Notes: a model not told the origin generated them from the letters alone. A stretch of DNA of 44,116 bases from an uncultured Ruminococcus sp. (GCA_902778725.1 CACYYS010000006.1:1-44116); one strand, 5' to 3'; positions 15,734 to 24,327 are shown, counted from the stretch's first letter. A program made the numbers and translations.

Positions 15734-16885
15734 ATGAGAGGGATAGACGTATCCCGCTGGCAGGGAGAGATCGACTGGGAGGAGGTCGGGCGCGCCGGCG
15801 TCCGGTTTGCCATGATCAAGGCGACGGAGGGAGCGGAGGGCGCCGATCCCTGCTTTGCCGCCAATATCAACGGCGCCGGCGGCGCGGGGATCGCCTGCGG
15901 GACCTACCACTACCTGCGGGCGACGCAAAAGGAGGACGCGATCGCGGAGGCGGATCATTTTGCCGACGTGATGGATCCTTTGCGCGAGGAGATCTCCCTG
16001 TGGGCGGCGCTCGACGTGGAAACGGAGGAACACCGCCGCCTCGGGAAAAAGAAACTGACCGATCTCGTGATCCTCTTCTGCGAGCGGGTGAGAGCGCGCG
16101 GCTACCGGCCGATGCTCTATACCAACAACGACTTTATCGCCTCCTGCTACGACTTTGAGCGTCTGACCGTCTATCCGATCTGGCTCGCCTGCTGGTACGA
16201 CGGGGGCGAAAACGACCGGCCGGTCCGGGATTTTTCCTATCAGATCTGGCAGCAGGGAGTGACCCGCGTGGACGGGATCTCCGGGGACGTGGACAACGAC
16301 TACGGATATTTTGCGCTGCCGGAGGAGCCGGAGGAGATCCGGCCCGGCGACGTTGTGCGGATCCGGCCCGGCTCCCGCTACTACGGAACGGACATCCCCG
16401 TCCCGGAGGGGGTTCTTGAGCGGGCGTGGATCGTGGACTCCGTGGACGGGGACCGCGTGGTGATCGACCGCTCGGAGGACGGGACGATGGCGATCGACTC
16501 CGCCGTCGCCGCGGGCGACCTTATCCCCGTCGGAGAGGCGGAGGGAACGCCGGAAAGCCCGGAGGAAAACGGCGGCGCGGGCGAGCCGGAGGCGCCGGAC
16601 GGAGACGGCGAGAGCGGCGATCCCGCCGCTCCGCCGCAGAGCGATCCCTCGGCGGGAGAGACCCCGCCGGACGGAAGCGCCCCGGACGCGCAGCCGGACA
16701 CCCCGACGGAAGATCCGCCGCCCGGGCAGCCGGATCCCCCGACGGCCGGGCAGGACGCGGACCCCGGCGAAAAGGAAGCCGCCGCGGAGGAGGAAGCGAT
16801 GGAAAAAGGTCTGGCCGCCTTCTTCCGGATGGTCTTCCGCGCCGTCCGCACCGCTCTCCGGGCGGTGTTTGGGAGAAAAGAATAA
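15734..16885 (+). CDS. GH25 lysozyme with SH3-like domain, Pro/Asp-rich linker and amphipathic tail
   Basis: Predicted muramidase of 383 residues. The glycoside hydrolase family 25 domain occupies 1-195: DVSRWQGEIDW at the start and the catalytic LDVE (Asp94, Glu96). An SH3/KOW-like wall-binding module follows at about 200-265 (GDVVRIRPGSRYYG ... VVIDRSEDG). Then comes a low-complexity Pro/Glu/Gly/Asp linker (265-355) and a last segment (357-383) that forms a basic amphipathic helix (FFRMVFRAVRTALRAVF). There is no signal peptide: the enzyme begins directly with MRGIDVSRW, as phage endolysins do. GGAG lies 8 bases before the ATG. No holin or phage gene is nearby, so it may be a domesticated endolysin. 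Confidence 0.92.
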   Translation: MRGIDVSRWQGEIDWEEVGRAGVRFAMIKATEGAEGADPCFAANINGAGGAGIACGTYHYLRATQKEDAIAEADHFADVMDPLREEISLWAALDVETEEHRRLGKKKLTDLVILFCERVRARGYRPMLYTNNDFIASCYDFERLTVYPIWLACWYDGGENDRPVRDFSYQIWQQGVTRVDGISGDVDNDYGYFALPEEPEEIRPGDVVRIRPGSRYYGTDIPVPEGVLERAWIVDSVDGDRVVIDRSEDGTMAIDSAVAAGDLIPVGEAEGTPESPEENGGAGEPEAPDGDGESGDPAAPPQSDPSAGETPPDGSAPDAQPDTPTEDPPPGQPDPPTAGQDADPGEKEAAAEEEAMEKGLAAFFRMVFRAVRTALRAVFGRKE

Positions 16886-16921
16886 AAAGGATCCCGAAAG
16901 CGCTTTTGCGCTTTCGGGATC
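16885..16921 (-). terminator. Intrinsic terminator for the small lipoprotein gene
   Basis: Stem GATCCCGAAAGCGC/GCGCTTTCGGGATC (16890-16921) followed on the minus strand by CTTTTT. It lies between converging genes and may also stop plus-strand transcripts. Confidence 0.85.
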
Positions 16922-16942
16922 GGCTTTGATCGGGAAAGGGGA

Positions 16943-17317
16943 TCAGTCGAGCGTCAGGCCCATCGCCGCGTAGAGGAGGGCGGCGTTCTCGCGGGTCGTA
17001 ACGGTAAAATCGGCACTGCTGTCCGCGGGGACAAAGTATACGTCCCAATGTTCCGGGTCGGTTTCCTGCAGGATCTCCGTTTTCGGCACATAGACGACTT
17101 TTTCGATCAAGTCCAGGTTCAGGACCGTTTCCCCGCCGTTCGTTGTCTTCAGTTTGACAAAGCGACTCTGCGTCTGCGCCGCCGCGCCGCTCTGCGCCTG
17201 CTTCCCCGCCGCCGTGGTCTGGGACAGGCCCGCGCTTCCGCCCACGATCGCGCAGGAGGAGAGGATCAGAGCCGCCGAAAGCGCAAGGATCAATACAAGA
17301 TACCGTTTTTTCATCAT
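16943..17317 (-). CDS. Small lipoprotein of unknown function
   Basis: 124 residues. A type II signal peptide ends in the lipobox ILSSC (Cys22). A Ser/Ala/Gln-rich linker follows, then a compact domain from about residue 55 (FVKLKTTNGGETVLNLDLIEKV...) with alternating strands, ending in a helix. Two adjacent ATG codons share GGAGGAAG; the second (17314) has the better spacing, the first is given here. It is monocistronic, facing the GH25 gene. Function unknown; the end domain resembles small beta proteins that follow a single conserved residue pattern, but I cannot name it. Confidence 0.75.
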   Translation of the reverse strand: MMKKRYLVLILALSAALILSSCAIVGGSAGLSQTTAAGKQAQSGAAAQTQSRFVKLKTTNGGETVLNLDLIEKVVYVPKTEILQETDPEHWDVYFVPADSSADFTVTTRENAALLYAAMGLTLD

Positions 17318-17341
17318 CTTCCTCCGTTTTTTCTTTTTTTG

Positions 17342-17451
17342 AACTCTTCACTTTTTCACTCTTTCCTCTTCCTTCTTACCTCCTGAAAATCCCGTGCGGG
17401 AAGAGAGACGAGGGACGAGTGAAAAGTAAAGAGTGAAGAGTGAAGAGTGAA
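17342..17451. repeat. Imperfect inverted repeat with GAGTGAA heptamers
   Basis: The left arm CTCTTCACTTTTTCACTC (from 17344) is the imperfect complement of a right arm with three tandem GAGTGAA units (17431-17451). The inner part has CCCGTGCGGG (17391-17400). It is non-coding, between the lipoprotein gene start and the tRNA-Gly terminator. It could be a small mobile palindromic element. Confidence 0.5.
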
Positions 17452-17456
17452 TAAGG

Positions 17457-17486
17457 AAAAATCCCACGCTGCCGCGCGGGATTTTT
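17457..17486 (-). terminator. Intrinsic terminator of tRNA-Gly
   Basis: Stem AAAAATCCCGCG/CGTGGGATTTTT on the minus strand with one mismatch, directly at the 3' CCA end of the tRNA. Confidence 0.85.
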
Positions 17487-17559
17487 GGAGCGGGTGACGG
17501 GAATCGGACCCGCACGGCCAGCTTGGAAGGCTGGAATTCTGCCATTGAACTACACCCGC
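17486..17559 (-). tRNA. tRNA-Gly, anticodon UCC
   Basis: 74-nt cloverleaf on the minus strand. Acceptor stem GCGGGTG/CACCCGC, discriminator T, encoded CCA. Anticodon loop CTTCCAA gives TCC; the T arm has GGTCCGATTCC. Confidence 0.97.
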
Positions 17560-17573
17560 AGATTTGCTTATTT

Positions 17574-17603
17574 ATGATAGCACATCTCCCGGCGGATTGT
17601 CAA
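17574..17603 (-). promoter_or_regulatory. Promoter of tRNA-Gly
   Basis: Minus strand: -35 TTGACA (17603-17598), 18-base spacer, -10 TATCAT (17579-17574), 15 bp before the tRNA. Confidence 0.85.
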
Positions 17604-17692
17604 GGCTTTTTTGCCGAAAAAGGCTCTCCGGGAAAAGCAAAAGCGAAAAAAGAAAAAAGCGGCGGATCCGCTCCGAAAACGCATCCTCCCTC

Positions 17693-17721
17693 TTGCGTTT
17701 TTTGCCGGAATGTGCTATATT
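17693..17721 (+). promoter_or_regulatory. Promoter for the acyltransferase gene
   Basis: -35 TTGCGT (17693-17698), 17-base spacer, -10 TATATT (17716-17721). About 110 bp of leader precede the GTG start. Confidence 0.65.
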
Positions 17722-17836
17722 GTGAACAATACAGACTCTCTCCCGCCCACCCCGCGCTTTTCCCGCGCAAACTGTACGGCGTTTTTCCCGCGCAAAATCT
17801 CACCGGTCGCAAGACCGTCACGGCAAGGGGGCTCTC

Positions 17837-19108
17837 GTGAAAACAGAATTCAAACGCTTCGATATGTCAAAAAAGCCGGTCAGCACCAAGTGGTATCTGC
17901 GGCCGCTGACCTGGCTGCTCAGCATCCCGGACGTCAAAAAGCACCGCGCGATCATCAAAAAGACCGGCGTGGAGGGGCTGAAGCCCCCCTATCTCCTGCT
18001 CTGCAACCACAACGCCTTCCTCGACTTCAAGGTCGCGACGGCGGCGATCTATCCCCACCGCGCCAACTATGTGGTGGCGATCGACGGCTTCATCGGGCGG
18101 GAAAAACTGCTCCGCGATGTCGGGTGCGTCTGCAAGCGGAAGTTTACCAACGACGTCTCCCTGATCTTCAAGCTGATCCGGGCGGCGAAAGCGGGCAACG
18201 TGGTCGTGATCTATCCGGAGGCGCGCTACTCCCTCTGCGGAACGACCGCGCTCCTCCCCGAGTCGCTCGGCGGGTTCTGCCGCCTGCTCGGCATCCCCGT
18301 CGTGACCTTTATCTGTCACGGACACCACGTCACCTCCCCCTTCTGGAACCTCCACGATCGCGGCGTGAAGCCGACCGAGGCGGAGATGACGCTGCTCTAC
18401 ACCGCCGAGGAGGTAAAAAAAGCCGACCCCGACGAGATCAACCGGCGGCTGGTCGAGGCTTTTCAGTACGACGACTTTGCCTGGCAGAAGGAGCGGGGGA
18501 TCCTGACTCCTTACAAAAAGCGCGCGGAAGGGCTGCACAAGGTCCTCTACCAGTGCCCCGCCTGCGGTACGGAATATGAAACGGACAGCAAGGACGACAA
18601 GATCTTCTGCCGGCACTGCGGCAAGAGCTGGACGATGCGGGAGGACGGCTCCCTCTCCGCCGACTCCGGCGAGACGGAGTTCTCCCATATCCCCGACTGG
18701 TACGAGTGGGAGCGGCAGAACGTCCGGCGCGAGGTGGAGGAAGGGCGCTACTCGACCGGCGAACTGCCGGTGACGGTAGACACGCTGCCGAACGCAAAAC
18801 GCTTCATCCGGCTCGGCGAGGGGGTGATGATCCACGACCAAAACGGCTTTACCGTGCGCGGGACCGACGTGGACGGAGACCCCTTTGAGATGATCAAGCC
18901 CGTCCCCTCCCTCTACTCCTGCCACATCGAGTATAACTATCTCGGACGCCACGGCGACTGCGTGGATCTCAACACGCTCGAGGACACCTGGTATATCTAC
19001 CCGCACGGCCGTCCCTTTTCCGTGACGAAGATGGCGCTGGCGACCGAGGAGCTCTACCTGCACTACAAGCGCGGCGAGGGCAAGCCGATCCATCCCGGCC
19101 TCGCCTGA
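17837..19108 (+). CDS. PlsC-like acyltransferase with zinc ribbon and C-terminal beta domain
   Basis: 423 residues. The N-terminal half is a lysophospholipid acyltransferase domain: NHNAFLDF (HX4D motif) near residue 57 and YPEARYS near 130 (the EGxR-like block). A zinc ribbon follows at about 237-258 (CPAC ... CRHC). The rest (about 265-423) is a beta-rich domain with repeated Tyr/Trp, without recognisable signature. Plain PlsC enzymes are 200-250 residues, so this is a fusion. It probably acylates a glycerolipid or another membrane lipid. The GTG at 17837 has GGGGG upstream; the ATG nine codons later has no ribosome site. Confidence 0.82.
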   Translation: MKTEFKRFDMSKKPVSTKWYLRPLTWLLSIPDVKKHRAIIKKTGVEGLKPPYLLLCNHNAFLDFKVATAAIYPHRANYVVAIDGFIGREKLLRDVGCVCKRKFTNDVSLIFKLIRAAKAGNVVVIYPEARYSLCGTTALLPESLGGFCRLLGIPVVTFICHGHHVTSPFWNLHDRGVKPTEAEMTLLYTAEEVKKADPDEINRRLVEAFQYDDFAWQKERGILTPYKKRAEGLHKVLYQCPACGTEYETDSKDDKIFCRHCGKSWTMREDGSLSADSGETEFSHIPDWYEWERQNVRREVEEGRYSTGELPVTVDTLPNAKRFIRLGEGVMIHDQNGFTVRGTDVDGDPFEMIKPVPSLYSCHIEYNYLGRHGDCVDLNTLEDTWYIYPHGRPFSVTKMALATEELYLHYKRGEGKPIHPGLA

Positions 19109-19113
19109 AAAAG

Positions 19114-19150
19114 AGAAAACGCTTTCCGAGGAAAGCGTTTTCTTTTTTTT
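19114..19150 (+). terminator. Intrinsic terminator after the acyltransferase gene
   Basis: Stem GAAAACGCTTTC/GAAAGCGTTTTC, loop CGA-type, then eight Ts. It reaches the stop codon of the converging FtsX permease gene. Confidence 0.93.
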
Positions 19151-21842
19151 ACAGGTTTTCGTTGCGCAGGGCGTCGACGGGATTGTCGCGCCGTATCCTG
19201 CCCGCGGCGTAGAGCATCGTGGCGAAGACGACGGCAAAAACGCTGCCGACGGCAATGGCGACGCTGTACCACGGAACGTAAAAGCGGAATTCAAAGGCGC
19301 TGCTCGTGACCCTCCAGAGCGCCCAGGTCACAAGAAAAGCGGCGGGAAGACCGAAAAGCAGTCCCTTTGCGCCGTAGATGACGCACTCGTAGTTCATCAT
19401 CTTCATAAACCGGCGTTCGGAGAGCCCGATCGAGCGGAGCATCGCAAACTCGCGCCGCCGCAGGAGGATGCTGGTGGAGATGGTGTTGAAGACGTTGGCG
19501 ACGGCGATCAGCGAGATCAGCGTGATAAAACCGTAGGAAAAAACGTTGACCACGGTGACAAGCATCCGCTGGGTCTCCCGGTCCTCCGCGATATCGTAGA
19601 TCTCCGGGCTTGTATCGGAGAGCGTCTCCTTGAGGCGACCGAACTCCTGCGCCGTCCTTGCATGATCGTCGGAGGTAAACAGGAGGGTGAGATCCACCGT
19701 GTCGCGCTCCCCCTGCATCGCAAAATAACGGGAGTAGGGGAGGATCAGGCAGGGACGCCTGGAGTCGGCGCCGAGGGGCGGATTTGCGGAGAGCGCGGCG
19801 ACACGGACGCGCGTCTCTTCCACCGCTTCCTCCCGCGCAAGGACGATTGCGGCGGAGCGGTCAAGGGAGGAACCCGATCCGTCATAATGCTCGGAAAAGT
19901 ATTCCTCGGGGAAAAAGTAACAGTGCTCCGGATCATCCGGGAAAGTCATGGGGGCGTAATTCTCCATCCTCTTCAGCCGGAGAGTGCTCCCCTCGGCGGG
20001 CAGCGCCCCGCTCCGGAAGAATTCGTACGGCGTCCAGTTCCTGCCGTTTTCCCCCAACAGGACGTCCACGCCCCGGTTGAAGGCCAGCGCGACCGGCTCC
20101 TCCCCGAGGAAAAACAGGTCGGGGTCCGCGCCGTTTTCCCGGCAGAGCGCACGGAACCCGGCGTCGTCCAGATAATAAAGGGAGAAATAGGAGCCGCCTT
20201 CCGTGAAAAGCGTTCCCGCCTGCTCCGTCTCCTGCTTTTGCAGCGCCGCCTCCGTGATCAGCGCGGGATCGAAGAGGATATTCTGCCCCGCCTGGGCGTA
20301 ATAGAAGCCGGAGGTGACGCCGGCCGCGCCCGAGAAGAGCCGGAGCAGCTCCTCCTCCCCGCCGCGTCCGACCCGGGCGCTGACGGCAACGTCAGCCCCC
20401 ACGTCGCCCGCCGCGGTCGTCTCCACCGAGCGGGTCAGATAGGAGCAGAAGGAGGAAGCGGAAATAAAGAGCGTCACGCTGAGAAAGAGCGAGAGGACGG
20501 TCGAGCGGTAGCGCTTGCGGTTGCGTTTGAAATTTTTTGACGCCATCATCCCCTCAAAGCCGAACAGTTTTGCCGTCAGGGGGGAGGTGCGGACGCTGCC
20601 GGAACGGATCTTCACGTCTCCTGTCTGGCGGATCGCGTCGACCGGGGAGACGCGGATCGCGCGGCGCGCGGGGATCCAGGCGGAGATCAGCACGGTAACA
20701 AGGCAGACCGCAGCGGCGCCGAGCAGCGCCGGCGCGCTCGGGGCAAGGCGGATCGTCACGTCCCGGGCGCCGGAAAAGCGCCCGAACGCGTCGCGCAAAA
20801 AGTAAAAGGTAAGGGAAAGTCCGCCGCAGCCGCAGAGCATCCCGACGGGGATCCCCGCGCCGCCGAGCAGCAGCGCCTCCCAGAGGACGGAGGAGAGGAT
20901 CTGCTTTTTCGTCGCGCCGACCGACTTGAGGATCCCGAACTGCCGCGTCCGCTCGCTGACCGAGATCGCAAAGGAGTTGTAGATCAGGGAGATCGAGCCG
21001 AAGACGATCAGCACCGTCAGCACAGCCGCAAAGCCGTAAAGGACGGAGGCGAGGCTCCCCTCCCGCAGCGCGCCGTAGAGGCGGACCAGATCGCCGTGCT
21101 CGTACCACTCGTCCGAGACCGCATTTTTCCTGATAAAGGAATAAAACGCCCCCGTATCCTCGAGAGAGAAGAAAACGCCGTACGGCTCGCCGCCGGCGCC
21201 GACGGTAAGCGCCGTGTAGGCGGCGCTGCCGTAAGACTCCGCGGGAGCGGAGAGACGCTCGCAGATCCCGACAACGGTATAGGTCTTTTCCTCCGCGTCC
21301 TCGATCCGTTCCTCTCCCCCGTCGCCGTAAGCGACGCGCTCGGAGAGGGCTCCCCCCTCCCCGGCGCGGGATCCGACCGAAAGAGTGACGCGCTCGCCGA
21401 CCCGATAGCTGCCGCCGTTTGCGATCAGATGCGCGGGCAGGAGGAGCTCTCCCTCCCTCTCTGGCATCCGCCCCTCCCGCAGCCGGACCGCGACAAGATC
21501 GGTGAAATTGTCGGAGATGCTTTTGATCAGGAGATACGGCTTATAGTCCTTTGTCTCGACGTCGGCCTCCGCCCAGCCGACCTGAGACCAGAAGGCGACG
21601 TCCTCTACCCCCTTTGTCTCTTCGACCCGCCGCATCTCCTCCCCGCCAAGGAAGGGATAAAAAGCGGCGTAGGTGCCGCTCTCTTTTTCCTCGCAGCGGA
21701 TCAGATAATCCTGCATGCTGAAGATCGACTCGAACACCGCGGTGAACATCGCCATCGACAGAACGATGCCGATGACCGTGACGACGGTGCGGGAGCGGTT
21801 CTTTTTCAGCGTGCGGGCGGTATAACGGAAAAACACGTTCAT
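19149..21842 (-). CDS. FtsX/MacB-type ABC transporter permease
   Basis: 897-residue membrane protein with two FtsX-like blocks. An N-terminal helix (VVTVIGIVLSMAMFTAVFES) precedes a large extracellular MacB-type region. A first FtsX block lies around 275-410 (ERTRQFGILKSVGATKKQI), a second extracellular region spans about 450-750, and the last FtsX block is C-terminal (RRREFAMLRSIGLSERRF). This layout fits exporters or mechanotransmission pumps for peptides and antibiotics. Its ATG overlaps the ATPase stop (21839-21842), so the two are made together. The upstream two-component system on the same strand probably controls it. Confidence 0.92.
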   Translation of the reverse strand: MNVFFRYTARTLKKNRSRTVVTVIGIVLSMAMFTAVFESIFSMQDYLIRCEEKESGTYAAFYPFLGGEEMRRVEETKGVEDVAFWSQVGWAEADVETKDYKPYLLIKSISDNFTDLVAVRLREGRMPEREGELLLPAHLIANGGSYRVGERVTLSVGSRAGEGGALSERVAYGDGGEERIEDAEEKTYTVVGICERLSAPAESYGSAAYTALTVGAGGEPYGVFFSLEDTGAFYSFIRKNAVSDEWYEHGDLVRLYGALREGSLASVLYGFAAVLTVLIVFGSISLIYNSFAISVSERTRQFGILKSVGATKKQILSSVLWEALLLGGAGIPVGMLCGCGGLSLTFYFLRDAFGRFSGARDVTIRLAPSAPALLGAAAVCLVTVLISAWIPARRAIRVSPVDAIRQTGDVKIRSGSVRTSPLTAKLFGFEGMMASKNFKRNRKRYRSTVLSLFLSVTLFISASSFCSYLTRSVETTAAGDVGADVAVSARVGRGGEEELLRLFSGAAGVTSGFYYAQAGQNILFDPALITEAALQKQETEQAGTLFTEGGSYFSLYYLDDAGFRALCRENGADPDLFFLGEEPVALAFNRGVDVLLGENGRNWTPYEFFRSGALPAEGSTLRLKRMENYAPMTFPDDPEHCYFFPEEYFSEHYDGSGSSLDRSAAIVLAREEAVEETRVRVAALSANPPLGADSRRPCLILPYSRYFAMQGERDTVDLTLLFTSDDHARTAQEFGRLKETLSDTSPEIYDIAEDRETQRMLVTVVNVFSYGFITLISLIAVANVFNTISTSILLRRREFAMLRSIGLSERRFMKMMNYECVIYGAKGLLFGLPAAFLVTWALWRVTSSAFEFRFYVPWYSVAIAVGSVFAVVFATMLYAAGRIRRDNPVDALRNENL

Positions 21843-22531
21843 TTCCGCTCCCCCCGCAGGCGCTCGTCGCGCACGATGCGCCCGTCCTCCACGGCGATCA
21901 CACGGTCCGCCTGCAGCGCGATCGACTCGTCATGGGTGATGACGATCAGCGTCTGGGCGTATTTACGGTTCGAGAGCTTCAAGAGCTCGACGATCTCCCG
22001 GCTGTTCTTTGAGTCGAGGTTGCCCGTCGGCTCGTCTGCCAGGACGAGCGCCGGCGCGTTCATCAGCGCACGCCCGATGGAGACGCGCTGCTGCTGACCG
22101 CCGGAGAGCTGGTTCGGCAGATTGCCTTTCCGATCGGTGAGAGAGAGGGTCGTGAGCAGCTCGTTCAGCCGCTCCTCGTTGACCTTCCTGCCGTCCATCA
22201 GCACCGGGAGGGTCATATTCTCCACGACGTTCAGCACCGGGATCAGATTATAGAACTGATAGATCAGCCCGACCTGCCGGCGCCGGAAGACCGCGAGCTG
22301 CTCCTCGTTTTGCGCGTATACGTCCTGTCCGTCCATCCAGACCTTGCCGGAGGTGGGACGGTCCACGCCGCCGAGGATGTGCAGCAGCGTTGACTTGCCG
22401 GAGCCGGACGGCCCTATGATCGCGAGGAACTCCCCCTTCTCCACCGAGAAGGAGACGCCGTCCAGCGCCCGCACCTCGCCCTCCCCCGAGCCGTAGATCT
22501 TGGTAAGATCCTCTACTTTCAGAATTTCCAT
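21839..22531 (-). CDS. ABC transporter ATP-binding protein, MacB/LolD-like
   Basis: 230 residues from the ATG at 22531 (GGAGG 8 bases upstream). It has Walker A GPSGSGKST, signature LSGGQQQRVSIGRAL and Walker B VLADEPTGNLD, the NLD ending typical of the MacB/LolD/BceA group that pairs with FtsX-like permeases. In-frame codons upstream run through the regulatory hairpin and are not used. It couples ATP hydrolysis to the 897-residue permease. Confidence 0.93.
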   Translation of the reverse strand: MEILKVEDLTKIYGSGEGEVRALDGVSFSVEKGEFLAIIGPSGSGKSTLLHILGGVDRPTSGKVWMDGQDVYAQNEEQLAVFRRRQVGLIYQFYNLIPVLNVVENMTLPVLMDGRKVNEERLNELLTTLSLTDRKGNLPNQLSGGQQQRVSIGRALMNAPALVLADEPTGNLDSKNSREIVELLKLSNRKYAQTLIVITHDESIALQADRVIAVEDGRIVRDERLRGERK

Positions 22532-22554
22532 CCGGAATCCTCCTTTGTGCTTTT

Positions 22555-22620
22555 TCTCTACCAGTATAACAAAGAAAAATGACGCCTCGGTGACTTTTTG
22601 AAAATTTGTCACCGGGCGTC
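22555..22620 (-). promoter_or_regulatory. Hairpin/operator and -10 element before the ABC exporter genes
   Basis: A 13-bp stem with one bulged A, GACGCCCGGTGAC/GTCACCGAGGCGTC (22620-22581), is followed on the minus strand by ATTTTTC and then TATACT (22567-22562), 31 bp before the ATPase ATG. No good -35 precedes TATACT; the dyad sits where the -35 and activator would be. It may be a terminator of the regulator transcript, an operator for the response regulator, or both. Confidence 0.6.
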
Positions 22621-23620
22621 AGACGGTACTTTTGTAAAAGCGAAGCGTGAACTCCGCGCCGCCGGACGACGCGTTTTTCGCCGTGAGGGTGCCGTTCTGC
22701 GCCGCGGCGATCTCGCGCGCGAGAGCAAGCCCGATGCCCACGCTGTCTGGAGCAGCGTTCCGCCCGCGGTAGAACCGCTCAAAGAGCCGGGGCAGATCCT
22801 CGGGAGAGAAGCCCTCTCCGCCGTCGCGCACGACGATCTCGGTATAGAGAGGATTTTCCGAAGCTCCGATCCGGATCTCCCCGCCCTCCGGCGTATGCTC
22901 GATGCAGTTTTTGATCAGGTTGCCGAGCGCCTCCGCGCTCCAGAACGGGTCGCCCTCAAAACTCTCCTCCCCGACCGAGACGGTCAGCCGCTGTCCTCTC
23001 GCGTCCGCGAGGAGCAGGAGCGGCTCGGCCGCCGCCGATACCAGCTTTGAGACCGGAACGGGTTCCCGCCGGAAGACCGCGGTCCCCGCGTCGATGCGGG
23101 AGAGCTTGAGGAGAGCGTCGATCAGCCGGTCGATCCGGTTGAGCGAACGCTTGAGCGAGCGGAGGAGCCCTGCGCGCTCCTCCCTCGGGAGATCCTCCTT
23201 TGAGAGCAGGGAGACGGTCACGCCGATGGCGGTGAGCGGCGTGCGGAGTTGATGGGAGACGTCCGCCAGCGCGTCGCTCAGGCGCCTGCGGTCCGCGATC
23301 AGAGCGTCCGCCTGCTCCGAGAGACGCAGCGTCATCTTGCGGATCTCACTGCAGAGGATCGCCAGCTCCCCCTCCTCCTCGGAGAGCGGGAGCCTCTCGC
23401 TGCCGTGGAGGATCCGGTCAAGCTCCTCGGAGAGTGCGGCGATCGCCCGGTAGCGCCGGACCGTCGCATATGCAAAAAGGGCAAAAGAGACCGTGGCGGT
23501 CGCGAGGACCAAAAGGCCCGCGCGCACGTCGAGCAAAAAGCCGAGAAGAGAAAAAAGAACGCTCCCGGCAAAAAAGAGGAAGAGCGGCAAACGCAGCTCC
23601 GGATTTTTCAGCCATTTCAT
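22619..23620 (-). CDS. Sensor histidine kinase, intramembrane-sensing type
   Basis: 333 residues. Two membrane helices (about 10-29 and 34-53) are separated by only a few residues, so no extracellular sensor domain exists, as in BceS-like kinases. The dimerisation box is DVSHQLRTPLTAIG with phospho-acceptor His123. The HATPase domain has NLIKNCIEHTPEG (N box), RDGGEGFS (G1) and GIGLALAREI (G2). It starts directly after the response-regulator stop codon. Kinases of this kind often sense through a partner FtsX-type permease, and such a permease is encoded next. Confidence 0.93.
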   Translation of the reverse strand: MKWLKNPELRLPLFLFFAGSVLFSLLGFLLDVRAGLLVLATATVSFALFAYATVRRYRAIAALSEELDRILHGSERLPLSEEEGELAILCSEIRKMTLRLSEQADALIADRRRLSDALADVSHQLRTPLTAIGVTVSLLSKEDLPREERAGLLRSLKRSLNRIDRLIDALLKLSRIDAGTAVFRREPVPVSKLVSAAAEPLLLLADARGQRLTVSVGEESFEGDPFWSAEALGNLIKNCIEHTPEGGEIRIGASENPLYTEIVVRDGGEGFSPEDLPRLFERFYRGRNAAPDSVGIGLALAREIAAAQNGTLTAKNASSGGAEFTLRFYKSTV

Positions 23621-24289
23621 TCAGTCCACCCGATACCCGAGTCCCCGCACCGTTCTGATGACCGCGGGCGAGGCGGGGTCGTCCTCGATCTTCTCCCGCA
23701 GGCGTTTGATATAGACGGTAAGCGTGTTGTCATTGACAAAATCACCCGCCGCGTCCCAGATCTCGTCCAGCAGGCGCTCCCGGGAGAGGAGCTTGCCCCT
23801 GTTCTGGGCGAAGGTGAGCAGGATGCGGTACTCGAGCGCGGAAAGCGGCAGAGGCTCTCCGTCCTTGGTCGCGACGCCGCGGTCGGCGTCCACAAAGATC
23901 CGTCCCAGCGCGATCACCCGGTTCTCCTTCCCGCAGCGGCGGAGAACGCCGCGGATCCGGGACAGCAGCTCCCTCGGACGGAAGGGCTTTGCCACATAAT
24001 CTTCCGCACCGAGCTCCAGTCCGCTGACGGTGCTGCCCTCGTCTCCGGAAGCGGTGAGAAAGATCACCGGGAGAAGGTAGCGCTCCCGTATCTCGCTGCA
24101 GAGGGAAAATCCGTCCCCGTCCCGCAGCAGCACGTCCAGCAGCACAAGATCGAAGCTCTCCGTCTCAAGCAGCCGGAGAGCCGCGCGCCTGCCGTCCGCG
24201 TGCGCCGTCAGGAAGCCCTCCGCCGTTAGAAAGGCGGAAAGAGAGGAGACGATCTCCCCGTCGTCCTCGACCAAAAGGATCCTTGCCAT
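23621..24289 (-). CDS. OmpR/PhoB-family response regulator
   Basis: 222 residues. The receiver domain has acidic pocket VEDD at 7-10, phospho-acceptor Asp52 in LLDVLLRDGDG, and Lys in VAKPFRP near 101. The DNA-binding winged helix spans about 128-222 and ends with RTVRGLGYRVD. First gene of the RR-kinase-ATPase-permease cluster. The likely target is the dyad upstream of the ABC genes (inference). ATG with GGAG upstream. Confidence 0.94.
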   Translation of the reverse strand: MARILLVEDDGEIVSSLSAFLTAEGFLTAHADGRRAALRLLETESFDLVLLDVLLRDGDGFSLCSEIRERYLLPVIFLTASGDEGSTVSGLELGAEDYVAKPFRPRELLSRIRGVLRRCGKENRVIALGRIFVDADRGVATKDGEPLPLSALEYRILLTFAQNRGKLLSRERLLDEIWDAAGDFVNDNTLTVYIKRLREKIEDDPASPAVIRTVRGLGYRVD

Positions 24290-24327
24290 AGACTGCTCCT
24301 TTCCCGCTTCTGTATCCCGATGATCCT

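Noticed and set aside
16381-16851. Minus-strand Ser/Gly/Pro-rich frame opposite the GH25 linker
   Set aside because: Shadow of the low-complexity Pro/Glu/Asp linker; no start site or motif.
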